A stretch of DNA of 64,000 nt from Halorarum halophilum (lineage in GTDB: Archaea; Halobacteriota; Halobacteria; Halobacteriales; Haloferacaceae). Positions within the stretch are counted from its first letter, which is position 1, and every line of letters starts with the position of its first letter. Both the position numbers and the translations under genes were made by a program. The notes beneath the pieces were generated by a model. That model was not told the origin of the DNA, did no database searches, and saw only the letters and a program-made list of their open reading frames with translations. The DNA is taken from NCBI RefSeq assembly GCF_013401515.1, contig NZ_CP058529.1, positions 992,001 to 1,056,000 on the forward strand, read 5' to 3'. Shown here one piece after another: positions 8,916-16,648 of the stretch.

Positions 8916-9175
8916 GCGACGGGGGGAGATCGGACGCCCGGTGGCGCTCGGGGTAGGTGAGCCACGAATCGCCCGAGAACGGTTCCCGGCTCCGCGACCA
9001 TACACGTCACGGTCGCAAAACGAGCGGAGTGTACGTTCGGCGCCGCGGTTTCACGGCTCGTTCCCCGAGTTTACTGTTCGTTTCTCGATTTCACTTCTCG
9101 GCTCACCGTGTTCGGCGCCGTCACCGTGGGCAGTCGTTCCGTCCGACCGGAGCGGAGCACTACCGGCGGTCGCGG

Positions 9176-9322
9176 CTACGCGTCGTACTCCTCCCGCAGG
9201 TCCTCTATCTGCACCTCGAGCCGCGACAGCGCCGCGTCCGCGTCCATGTACCCCTGCTCGTACTCGCCGAGCACGTCGGCCGCCGCAGCCAGGAACTCCT
9301 CGACCGCTTCGTCGTTGCTCAT
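9176..9322 (-). CDS. 48-residue acidic coiled-coil protein divergent from rad25
   Basis: This is a short gene, ATG at 9322 to TAG at 9176. The protein starts MSNDEAVEEFLAAAADVLGE and ends in LSRLEVQIEDLREEYDA. It is almost entirely helical and acidic, with heptad-like leucines, so it probably forms a small coiled-coil adaptor. Codon third positions are G/C as in real neighbours. It is divergent from the XPB helicase gene with 99 nt between starts, which is its only functional hint. Confidence 0.7.
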   Translation of the reverse strand: MSNDEAVEEFLAAAADVLGEYEQGYMDADAALSRLEVQIEDLREEYDA

Positions 9323-9390
9323 GGTCCGCGTTCGACCGGGTGGTACGTGGGCGTTGTGCTCGAGGAGCGCAACCGAGAATCACCCGGAGG

Positions 9391-9400
9391 GAATAAGCGC
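9391..9400 (+). promoter_or_regulatory. TATA-like element before rad25
   Basis: GAATAAGCGC lies ~28 nt before the GTG start at 9422 and supports the choice of that codon over the longer open frame. Confidence 0.5.
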
Positions 9401-9421
9401 CGACGCCGACTACCCCAGGCA

Positions 9422-10768
9422 GTGACCGTCACGCTCCGGTTCGAGGACGGGGCCGTCGTCGTCGACGCCGACGACCTCGACCCGACGACGCTCCCCGGCG
9501 TCGAACGCGACGACCGGACGGGGAGCCACCGCGCACCCGCCCACCGGTACCGCGAGATCCGCGAGGCGCTCGACGAACGGGGAATCGACCTCGACGACCG
9601 CCTCGAACGTGCTGCACCCCTCGACCTCTCGCTCCGCTACGACCTCCGCGACTACCAGGAGGAGGCGCTGGACGCCTGGCACGACAACGGCGAGCGCGGC
9701 GTCGTCGAACTCCCGACCGGGAGCGGGAAGACGGTGCTCGCGCTCGCCGCCATTGCCGAACTCGGCGTGCCGACGCTGGTGGTGGTGCCGACCGTCGACC
9801 TGCTAGAGCAGTGGCGCCGCGAACTGGAGTCCGAGTTCGACGTCCCCGTCGGCCAGTTCGGCGGCGGCGAGCAGCGCGCCGAGGCGCTGACGGTGGCGAC
9901 GTACGACTCGGCGTACCTCCGCGCCGACGACGTCGGCGGCGACTTCGGGCTGGTCGTCTTCGACGAGGTCCACCACCTCGGCGGCGAGGGCTACCGCGAC
10001 ATCGCGCGGCTGTTCGCCGCCCCCGCCCGTCTCGGCCTGACCGCGACGTTCGAGCGGCCGGACGGCGCCCACGAGGTCGTCGCCGAACTCGTCGGTCCCG
10101 TGGTGTTCGAACTCGACGCGGACGCCCTCGCCGGGGAGCACCTCGCGGAGTACGAGGTGCGGAAGATCGAGGTACGGCTCTCCGAATCGGAGCGCGAGGA
10201 GTACGAGCGCGAGCAGGGCACCTTCGTCGACTACGTCCGCGACGCGGGCATCACGTTCTCCTCCGGGAGCGACTACCAGGAGCTGGTGTACCGCTCCGGG
10301 AGCGACCCGCGCGCCCGCGAGGCGTTGCTCGCCAAGCAGCGCGCACGCGAGGTGATGATGAACGCCGACGCGAAACTCGAGGAACTGGCGCGGATCTTCG
10401 AGCGACACCGCGGCGAGCGGATCATCGTCTTCACCGCCCACACCGACCTCGTCTACCGGCTCTCCGAGCGGTTCCTCGTCCCGGCCATCACCAGCGAGAC
10501 GGGCGCCGCGGAGCGCCGGGAGATCCTCCGGAGGTTCCGCGAGGGCGAGTACACCAGGGTCGTGGCCGCGAACGTCCTCGACGAGGGCGTCGACGTGCCG
10601 GACGCGAGCGTCGGAGTCGTCATCTCGGGGACGGGCTCGGAACGGCAGTTCACCCAGCGGCTCGGCCGGGTGCTGCGTCCCGGCAGCGACGGCGAGAAGC
10701 GGGCCGTCCTCTACGAACTGGTGACGAGCGAGACGGCCGAGGAGCGCGTGGCCGCCCGGCGTCGGTGA
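9422..10768 (+). CDS. rad25: XPB/Rad25-family DNA helicase
   Basis: 448 residues starting at the GTG of MTVTLRFEDG; the frame is open upstream, but a TATA-like GGAATAAG 28 nt before this GTG supports it. The DNA damage recognition-like N-terminus (residues 1-75) is followed by RecA-like motor 1: LPTGSGKTVL (Walker A), VVFDEVHHLG (DEVH box) and LGLTATFERPDG. Motor 2 contains RIIVFTAHTDLVYRL, DEGVDVPDAS and QRLGRVLRPGS (motif VI). Archaeal XPB unwinds DNA and acts with the nuclease Bax1, whose gene is at 11296. Between them a lipoprotein gene lies on the opposite strand. Confidence 0.93.
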   Translation: MTVTLRFEDGAVVVDADDLDPTTLPGVERDDRTGSHRAPAHRYREIREALDERGIDLDDRLERAAPLDLSLRYDLRDYQEEALDAWHDNGERGVVELPTGSGKTVLALAAIAELGVPTLVVVPTVDLLEQWRRELESEFDVPVGQFGGGEQRAEALTVATYDSAYLRADDVGGDFGLVVFDEVHHLGGEGYRDIARLFAAPARLGLTATFERPDGAHEVVAELVGPVVFELDADALAGEHLAEYEVRKIEVRLSESEREEYEREQGTFVDYVRDAGITFSSGSDYQELVYRSGSDPRAREALLAKQRAREVMMNADAKLEELARIFERHRGERIIVFTAHTDLVYRLSERFLVPAITSETGAAERREILRRFREGEYTRVVAANVLDEGVDVPDASVGVVISGTGSERQFTQRLGRVLRPGSDGEKRAVLYELVTSETAEERVAARRR

Positions 10769-10770
10769 GG

Positions 10771-11154
10771 TTACTGGACGTCGACCTGCAGGGATCCGTC
10801 GCCCGCGAACGCGTCGTACCCGATCTCGGTCGAGAGGGCCACCTCCCTCCGCTCGCCCGAATCGAGCGTGACCGACCGGGAGACCGTGGTCTCCGTCTCG
10901 CCCGCCCTGACGTCCACGACGACGGTCCCCGACTGGGACGCGTCCCCCTGGTTCTCCACGGTGACGCGGACGAGGAGGTTGCCGGCGTCGTCCTGCTCGT
11001 CGATCAGGTCGACGACGACGAGCCCCGACGCGGGCGTGCTGGTGGGTTCGGGCGAGCGCGGCGGCGTACGGGGGCCGGAGGGCCGGACGGTCTCCGTGCA
11101 GCCGGCCCCCGCGGCGAGCCCGGCCAACCCGATCAGCAGTCCGCGGCGCTTCAT
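10771..11154 (-). CDS. Tat-type lipoprotein with CARDB/FxLYD-like domain
   Basis: 127 residues. The signal is MKRRGLLIGLAGLAAGAGC, with a twin-arginine start and a lipobox ending at Cys19, typical of haloarchaeal Tat-exported lipoproteins. A Pro/Thr-rich linker (residues 25-42) leads to one beta-sandwich domain (LLVRVTVENQGDASQSGTVV, SVTLDSGERREVAL) of the CARDB/FxLYD kind found in surface-anchored proteins. It is convergent with rad25, with 2 nt between stops, and it splits the rad25-bax1 pair. Confidence 0.82.
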   Translation of the reverse strand: MKRRGLLIGLAGLAAGAGCTETVRPSGPRTPPRSPEPTSTPASGLVVVDLIDEQDDAGNLLVRVTVENQGDASQSGTVVVDVRAGETETTVSRSVTLDSGERREVALSTEIGYDAFAGDGSLQVDVQ

Positions 11155-11295
11155 ACCTGGGCCACAGTCCCGCCCGGTATGAGCCTTCTCAAATCGAGGG
11201 AACCCGGCGGGGGCCACCGACCGGATTCGACTCCCCTTCCGCCGCGGCCTCCGGGCACCGCGGCGACTAAACCCCCCGAACGGGTACCGTCGGGC

Positions 11296-12810
11296 GTGCT
11301 GCGAAAGGATCTCCTGCGCGTGTCGCGGCGCGGCGGGGGTTACCGCCCCGAGTTCGTCGCCGGCGACGCGGACGCCCGCGCGCTCGCAGCCCGTGCCCTC
11401 GGGACGTTCCAGGGGCACGTGGGCGAGCCGCGACGAGCGCTGGAGACCGCGCTCGAGGATCTCGAACGCGAGGCCCCCGATTTCAAGCTCGTCCGCGGGT
11501 TCGCCTCGCTGCTTGAACGCGAGGCGACCTTCGAGACGCGCGCGCCCCTCCCGCCCGAACGCGCCCGGCGCGCCGCCTTCGACGCCGCCGAACGCGTCGG
11601 CGTCTCCAGCGAGGACGAGCGCGCGCGTGCGCTCGCCGACGCCGCCGACGGCCTCGGCACAGACCCCGACGCCGTCGACGCCTCGCTGTACGCCGACCGC
11701 GAGCCGAACCGGGTGCTCGTCGAGTTCGACACCAGGTGGACCCCCGACACGCTGTGCGAGCAGTACGACCTCTCGCTCGCCCAGACGGCGCTGTTCGACG
11801 CGACGGAGGTCCGGATTCGATCCGCCGACCCGAAGGCGCTCGTCTCGGCTGCCAAGCGGCTCGGCCTGCTGTACGAGGTCGTGAAGACGGACGGCGGCGG
11901 TCGCGAGCTGATCGTCACCGGCCCCGACGCGCTGTTCCGGCGGAGCAGGCGCTACGGGACGGCGTTCGCCCGGCTCCTCCGGACGGTCGCCGGGAGCACG
12001 ACCGACTGGGAGCTGACCGCGACGATCGACGACCGGGGGACCGAGCGCGAACTCCGGCTCACCGACGCGGACGTGTCGGTTCCCGGGGTCGAGCCGCTCG
12101 CGGAGCCGGCGTTCGACTCGGGCGTCGAGGCGGACTTCGCCGCCCGGTTCCGCGCGCTCGACCTCGACTGGGACCTGGTGCGCGAGCCGGAGCCGCTCGA
12201 AACCGGCTACCGGGTGATGATCCCCGACTTCGCCTTCGAGTACGACCACGCCGACTTCCGCGTCTTCTTCGAGGTGATGGGGTTCTGGACGCCCGAGTAC
12301 GTCGAGAAGAAACTCGGCCAGCTCGCCGGCGTCGAGGACGTGGAACTCGTCGTCGCCGTGGACGAGTCGCTCGGTGCCGGCGAGGCGGTCGAAGCTCGGG
12401 ATCACCGTGCCATCCCCTACTCCGGAACCGTCCGGGTAAAGGACGTCGTGGACGCGTTACGGGAGTACGAATCGGAGCTCGAAGCCGAGGTGACGGCGGG
12501 GCTTCCTGCGGAGTTCGTCCCGGACGCCGACGTGGTCACGCTGGAGGCGGTCGCGGCCGACCACGCCGTCCCGATCGAAGCGCTCGACCACGTGGCGTTC
12601 CCCGAGCACGGGCGCGTCGGCGGGGCGCTCGTCCGCCCTGCCGTGCTGTCGGTCGTCGGCGACGAACTCGAACCGGGGATGACCTACGCGGACGCCGAGT
12701 CGGTCCTCGCCGAGCACGGGATATCCGACGCCAGCGCGGCGCTCTCTGAACTCGGGTACCGGGTCGCCTGGGAGGGGCTCGGCGGCGGGACGTTGCGGGA
12801 GAAGGACTGA
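11296..12810 (+). CDS. bax1: Bax1-like DUF790 nuclease, partner of XPB
   Basis: 504 residues, GTG start (MLRKDLLRVSRRGG). The family hallmark start LRKDLLRV, the conserved EFDTRWTPDTLCEQYDLSLAQTALF block, and a PD-(D/E)XK-like nuclease core (MIPDFAFEY followed by FRVFFEVMGFWTPEYVEKKL) identify DUF790/Bax1. Known biology: Bax1 binds archaeal XPB, and together they unwind and incise damaged or bubble DNA, resembling an XPB-XPG pair. The last ~120 residues (from about EAEVTAGLPAEFV) look like an extra helical domain. It normally sits directly after the XPB gene; here it lies 527 nt away, beyond the antisense lipoprotein gene. Confidence 0.9.
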   Translation: MLRKDLLRVSRRGGGYRPEFVAGDADARALAARALGTFQGHVGEPRRALETALEDLEREAPDFKLVRGFASLLEREATFETRAPLPPERARRAAFDAAERVGVSSEDERARALADAADGLGTDPDAVDASLYADREPNRVLVEFDTRWTPDTLCEQYDLSLAQTALFDATEVRIRSADPKALVSAAKRLGLLYEVVKTDGGGRELIVTGPDALFRRSRRYGTAFARLLRTVAGSTTDWELTATIDDRGTERELRLTDADVSVPGVEPLAEPAFDSGVEADFAARFRALDLDWDLVREPEPLETGYRVMIPDFAFEYDHADFRVFFEVMGFWTPEYVEKKLGQLAGVEDVELVVAVDESLGAGEAVEARDHRAIPYSGTVRVKDVVDALREYESELEAEVTAGLPAEFVPDADVVTLEAVAADHAVPIEALDHVAFPEHGRVGGALVRPAVLSVVGDELEPGMTYADAESVLAEHGISDASAALSELGYRVAWEGLGGGTLREKD

Positions 12811-12827
12811 CGGGAGTCGAGGCGGAG

Positions 12828-12998
12828 TTAGGGAGCGACGGTGGCCTCCCCGTACAGCGGTATCGTGACGACGAGGTGTGCGGCCGCACAGACTGCGGTG
12901 AGGATCGTCCCCCTCGCGCGTCCGGTCGAGGGACTCGAATGGACGACGTATTCGGCGAGGCCGACGCGCTTCTGTACCGTTCCGTGGTTCACCGACAT
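12828..12998 (-). CDS. Possible 56-residue single-span membrane protein
   Basis: A short open frame from ATG at 12998 to TAA at 12828. The N-terminal half is hydrophilic (MSVNHGTVQKRVGLAEYVV). Residues ~31-49 form a hydrophobic span (TILTAVCAAAHLVVTIPLY). Third codon positions are mostly G/C. No family is recognised and no clear TATA box precedes it, so it is a candidate rather than a firm gene. Confidence 0.4.
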   Translation of the reverse strand: MSVNHGTVQKRVGLAEYVVHSSPSTGRARGTILTAVCAAAHLVVTIPLYGEATVAP

Positions 12999-13052
12999 CG
13001 AGCAACCGGTAGGAGGCCCGGTTCGATCGGTGAACAGCCCCGCTCCCGACCG

Positions 13053-13574
13053 CTACCGCTCCGGCAACTCCTCCTGGTACCCCTTCGGCACGACCGAGCG
13101 GAGTTCGTCGTAGAGGTACAGTCCTACCCCGATGGGTTCGCGCTCGCCGGCGATCTCGTGGGTCGCGATCAGGTAGCCCCAGTCGCCGTCCCACTCGGGC
13201 AGGTCCTGGTCGTGGCCGGCCGCGAACGCACGGGCCTGTCCGGGCGACAGCTCGATGACGTTCCTCGTCGCCAGCCGCCCCCACCGCATGGCCGCCGTCG
13301 TCGTCGGCTTCCAGTGCTCCTGTCGCGTTCGGAGGAAGGTGATGCCGACGCCCTCGCGCCGCTGCGGCGTCGGGATGTCGGCCGCGAACGCCCAGATCTT
13401 CCCGGCGCCCTTCTCCCAGAAGGTGTACCCGTCGAACGTCTCGGGCGGGACGGCGAAGCGGTCCTCCCACCACTCCAGTACCTCCTCGCGCGACGCGCGA
13501 CCCTCGACCTCGCGCTCGTCGGCGGTGGCGGGGAGTCGGTCGAACTGCTGGCCGTGGTTGCTGTGGTCCGCCAT
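13053..13574 (-). CDS. PUA-like partner of NSUN RNA methyltransferase (DUF7122-like)
   Basis: 173 residues. The sequence DGYTFWEKGAGKIWAFAADI, GVGITFLRTRQEHWKPTTTAAMRWG and a C-terminal VPKGYQEELPER resembles the RNA-binding C-terminal region that in bacterial RsmF-type methyltransferases is fused to the catalytic domain. Its start codon overlaps the stop of the methyltransferase gene by one base (TGATG), so the two are translationally coupled and probably work together on rRNA or tRNA. The family number is from memory. No membrane segment or catalytic motif is visible. Confidence 0.75.
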   Translation of the reverse strand: MADHSNHGQQFDRLPATADEREVEGRASREEVLEWWEDRFAVPPETFDGYTFWEKGAGKIWAFAADIPTPQRREGVGITFLRTRQEHWKPTTTAAMRWGRLATRNVIELSPGQARAFAAGHDQDLPEWDGDWGYLIATHEIAGEREPIGVGLYLYDELRSVVPKGYQEELPER

Positions 13575-14527
13575 CAGGCGTCCACCTCCTCGGTGCCCTC
13601 AACGTCGACCTCCGTCTCGCCGCCGCCGACGCGGAGTTTCGCGAGGAAGAACCCGCCCGTGTCGTTGAAGTGCGGGTACACCCGCGTCGCCCGCGTCACC
13701 GCCTCGTCGAACCGCTCGTCCTCCCACTCGGTCACGCCGGGTCGGGAGTCGAGGGGACAGTCCCAGTCGATGACCTCGCAGTCCTCCTCGCCGAGCACGT
13801 GGTCGATGACCGCCTCGTTCTCCTCCGGTGCGAACGTGCAGGTGGAGTAGACGACCGTGCCCCCGGGCTTCGTCGCCTGTACCGCGCGCTTGAGGATGCC
13901 CTTCTGGATGCCGGCGACCTCGCGGACGTGCTGGAGCGTCCACTTGTCGAGCGCGTCGGGGTTCTTGCGGACCGTCCCCTCACAGGAGCACGGCGCGTCC
14001 ACGAGCGCGCGATCGAACTCGTCGAAGCCGAGGCCGTTCGTGGAGTAGTTCCGCGCGTCCTGGTGGTCGACGACGAGGTTCGTCACGCCGAGGCGTTCGG
14101 CGTTGTGCCGGAGCGCCGAGATGCGCCCGAGGTTCGAGTCGTTGCCGACGAGGGCGCCGCGGTCGTCCATCAGCCCGGCGAGCTGGCTCGTCTTGCTCCC
14201 CGGCGCGGCGCAGGCGTCCCAGACCCGCTCGCCCGGCTTCGGGTCGAGCGCGAGCGCGGGGAGCGCGGACACCTCCTCCTGACCGTGGACCCAGCCGTGG
14301 GCGTACGGCCACGTCGTCCCCGGCGTGCGCTCGTCGAGTCGGAAGAGGCCGTCGTGCCAGCTGGCGCGCTCGTAGCCGGTCCCCTCCTCGTCGAACGCTC
14401 GGGCGACCCGGTCAGAGGTGGCCCTGATGGGGTTGGTCCGGACGACCGATGGGAGCGGCCGCTCGCAGGCGGCCCGGAACGCCGCCTCGTCCTCGACGAG
14501 GGGCGCGTAGCGGTCGAGCGGGTTCAT
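13574..14527 (-). CDS. NOL1/NOP2/Sun-family RNA (cytosine-5)-methyltransferase
   Basis: 317 residues. A short N-terminal region (MNPLDRYAPLVEDEAAFRAA) is followed by the Rossmann methyltransferase core: SAM motif I VWDACAAPGSKTSQLAGL, motif IV DAPCSCEGTVRKNP and motif VI STCTFAPEENE with the catalytic Cys. Motif VIII is seen as HFNDTGGFFLAKL. The enzyme makes 5-methylcytosine in rRNA or tRNA. The family is certain, the target base is not. The PUA-like RNA-binding module is encoded separately by the next gene with a one-base overlap. Confidence 0.93.
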   Translation of the reverse strand: MNPLDRYAPLVEDEAAFRAACERPLPSVVRTNPIRATSDRVARAFDEEGTGYERASWHDGLFRLDERTPGTTWPYAHGWVHGQEEVSALPALALDPKPGERVWDACAAPGSKTSQLAGLMDDRGALVGNDSNLGRISALRHNAERLGVTNLVVDHQDARNYSTNGLGFDEFDRALVDAPCSCEGTVRKNPDALDKWTLQHVREVAGIQKGILKRAVQATKPGGTVVYSTCTFAPEENEAVIDHVLGEEDCEVIDWDCPLDSRPGVTEWEDERFDEAVTRATRVYPHFNDTGGFFLAKLRVGGGETEVDVEGTEEVDA

Positions 14528-14687
14528 GCGCCGGGGTTGGCCGGGGGTGCGTTTGTCGGTTTCGACACGATCGCGGTGTCGTGACGTGCGGGTGGACCCA
14601 CGCCGCGCTCGGGGCAGAAACGTGGAGAGGACCCGATTCCGTCCCGCGTCGGCGCACCTTTACGGTCTTCCCACGAGGAGACCCGCC

Positions 14688-15428
14688 ATGGCACGCATCG
14701 ACGTACGTACCGAGGTGTCGCTCAGCGAGCCGACGCTCGTCGAGGGGTTCCCCGGCGTCGGCCTCGTCGGGAAGATCGCCGCGGACCACCTCGTCTCGGT
14801 GCTCGAGATGACCCACCACGCGGACGTTCACTGCGAGTCGCTCCCGAAGGCGGCCTCCTTCGGTGCCGGCGACGACGGGCTCCGTACGCCGGTCCGCCTG
14901 TACGCGGACGCCGAGAACGACCTGCTCGTCCTCCAGTCCGACGTACCGGTGTCGCCCGACGCCGCGACCGAGTTCGCCGAGTGCGTCGACGACTGGTTCC
15001 GTGAGGAGTCCGTCACGCCCCTGTACATCGCGGGGCTCAAGCGCGAACGACCGACCGAGGACGACCCCGCGGTGTTCGGCGTCGCCGCCGGCGACGGGGC
15101 GGCGTTGCTCGACCGGACGGACGTCCCCGAACCGACAGACGCCGGCATCGTCTCCGGGCCGACCGGAGCGCTATTGAACCACGCGCTCGCCACCGACCTG
15201 ACCGCCGTCGGGCTCTTCGCCGACTGCGACCCGCGGTTCCCGGACCCGCGTGCGGCCCGTGCGGTGCTGGAGGACGGCGTGGCACCCATCGCGGACGTCG
15301 ACGTTCCCGTGGACGGTCTGGAGGCCCACGCGAGCCAGATTCAGCGGACGAAAGAGCGGCTCGCGAGGCAGATGAACGAGGAGGGCGAGAACTCCTCGCA
15401 GGCGCAACGGCTCCGGATGTACCAGTAG
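14688..15428 (+). CDS. PAC2-family protein (proteasome assembly chaperone-like), copy 2
   Basis: 246 residues from MARIDVRTEVSLSEPTLVEG; upstream in-frame ATG codons give arginine-rich nonsense. Signature block TLVEGFPGVGLVGKIAADHL, then LYIAGLKRERPTEDDPAVFGVAAGD and SGPTGALL, parallel to the copy at 6497. The C-terminal helix (QIQRTKERLARQMNEE) leads to a tail ending RLRMYQ. A terminal hydrophobic-Tyr-X matches the HbYX motif that opens or docks on 20S proteasomes. The two copies are clearly paralogous but diverged. Confidence 0.88.
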   Translation: MARIDVRTEVSLSEPTLVEGFPGVGLVGKIAADHLVSVLEMTHHADVHCESLPKAASFGAGDDGLRTPVRLYADAENDLLVLQSDVPVSPDAATEFAECVDDWFREESVTPLYIAGLKRERPTEDDPAVFGVAAGDGAALLDRTDVPEPTDAGIVSGPTGALLNHALATDLTAVGLFADCDPRFPDPRAARAVLEDGVAPIADVDVPVDGLEAHASQIQRTKERLARQMNEEGENSSQAQRLRMYQ

Positions 15429-15473
15429 GTCGAGCGCGGGAGGGTTCGAGGGTCGAGAGGTCGCCGTGCCCGA

Positions 15474-15611
15474 CTACGGGCCCTCACCGCTTCCATCGCG
15501 ACCGTCGCCGTCGTCGCCCCGCCGCCGCAGCAGTTCGACGGCTATCGCCCCGACGCCGATGGCCAGCGCCCCCAGCGCGAGCACCCACGGTCCCGTCTGG
15601 TCGTTCGTCAT
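15474..15611 (-). CDS. 45-residue single-span membrane protein
   Basis: ATG at 15611, TAG at 15474. The protein starts MTNDQTGPWVLALGALAIGV, has one transmembrane span (residues ~9-26) and a positive stop LLRRRG followed by an acidic tail (DDGDGRDGSGEGP). The positive-inside rule places the tail in the cytoplasm. Codon use is normal. It converges on the PAC2 gene 45 nt away and is divergent from grpE. Confidence 0.65.
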   Translation of the reverse strand: MTNDQTGPWVLALGALAIGVGAIAVELLRRRGDDGDGRDGSGEGP

Positions 15612-15725
15612 GGGAACCGATACGGTCCCCGGACGGAAGAATCAGTCCCTCGTTCGCGGCGGATCCCTCCGGGGACGCGTCGCTCGTTCGTGGTCGCGTC
15701 CCCCGGCCCGACCGGATTCTACAAC

Positions 15726-15733
15726 CCTTATCC
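15726..15733 (+). promoter_or_regulatory. grpE TATA box
   Basis: CCTTATCC is centred 27 nt before the grpE ATG at 15757. Confidence 0.6.
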
Positions 15734-15756
15734 CCGCCGACCGACTCCCCTCGTGT

Positions 15757-16437
15757 ATGAGCGAGGACGCCGGAACCGAGCCGGAGGAATCGGAAGCAGC
15801 GGGGCCGGAGACCGAGTCGGGGGACGCCGAGAGCGCCCCCGACGCGGAGGCGGACGACGCCGACGGAGAGCGTGCGACGGAGGGACGATCCGTCGCCGAC
15901 GACGTGGCCGAGTACGACGACGATCTCGCCGAGGCGGTCGCCGACCTGGAGGAGCGGGTCGAGGCGGCCGAGACGCGAGCGGACGAAGTGGAGACGCGAG
16001 CGGAGGAAGCCGAGGAGCGTGCGGAGGAACTCGAGTCCAGCCTGGCCCGGACGAGGGCGGACTTCCAGAACTACAAGAAGCGCGCGAAGAAGCGCCAGGA
16101 GCAGCAGAAGGAGCGGGCCACCGAGGACGTGGTCTCGCGGCTCACCGAGGTCCGGGACAACCTCGTTCGCGCGCTCGAACAGGACGAGGACGCCGACATC
16201 CGTCCGGGCGTCGAGTCGACGCTGGAGACGTTCGACCGCGTGCTGGCCGAGGAGAACGTCACCGTCGTCGAACCGGACCCCGGCGAGGACGTCGACCCGG
16301 AGCGCCACGAGGTGATGATGCGCGTCGAGAGCGACCAGCCCGCGGGGACCGTCGCCGACGTGTACAAGCCCGGTTACGAGATGGCCGGGAAGGTCATCGA
16401 GGCCGCGCAGGTGACCGTGAGCGAGGACGACGAGTAG
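15757..16437 (+). CDS. grpE: GrpE nucleotide exchange factor
   Basis: 226 residues from MSEDAGTEPEESEA. The first ~60 residues are an acidic disordered leader. A long coiled coil follows (repeated EERVEAAETRADEVETRAEEAEER-type heptads, residues ~65-100), then the GrpE core: ARTRADFQNYKKRAKKR, VRDNLVRALEQDEDADIRPGVESTL, and the beta domain (RHEVMMRVESD, VYKPGYEMAGKVIEAAQVTV). It releases ADP from DnaK. It lies 211 nt before dnaK in the same direction, and a TATA box CCTTATCC is at 15726-15733. Confidence 0.95.
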   Translation: MSEDAGTEPEESEAAGPETESGDAESAPDAEADDADGERATEGRSVADDVAEYDDDLAEAVADLEERVEAAETRADEVETRAEEAEERAEELESSLARTRADFQNYKKRAKKRQEQQKERATEDVVSRLTEVRDNLVRALEQDEDADIRPGVESTLETFDRVLAEENVTVVEPDPGEDVDPERHEVMMRVESDQPAGTVADVYKPGYEMAGKVIEAAQVTVSEDDE

Positions 16438-16611
16438 CCGACGCGGAGGGCGGCCCGTCGGCCCCGCCGGACGCCCCACCGCCCGCGACGGTCGCGACCG
16501 TCGCCTCGAATCGCGGTTCGTGATAAGGTTTGTCACTCGCGCCCCGGCAGTGGGGGAAAACCGCAAGACGTGAGCGACCCGCGATTCGCACGACCGGCAC
16601 GCTGACTAGTA

Positions 16612-16622
16612 ACCTTTAACGG
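16612..16622 (+). promoter_or_regulatory. dnaK TATA-like element
   Basis: ACCTTTAACGG lies ~32 nt before the dnaK ATG, giving dnaK its own promoter apart from grpE. Confidence 0.5.
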
Positions 16623-16648
16623 AATCGGGCCGCGTAGTTGGTGACAAC

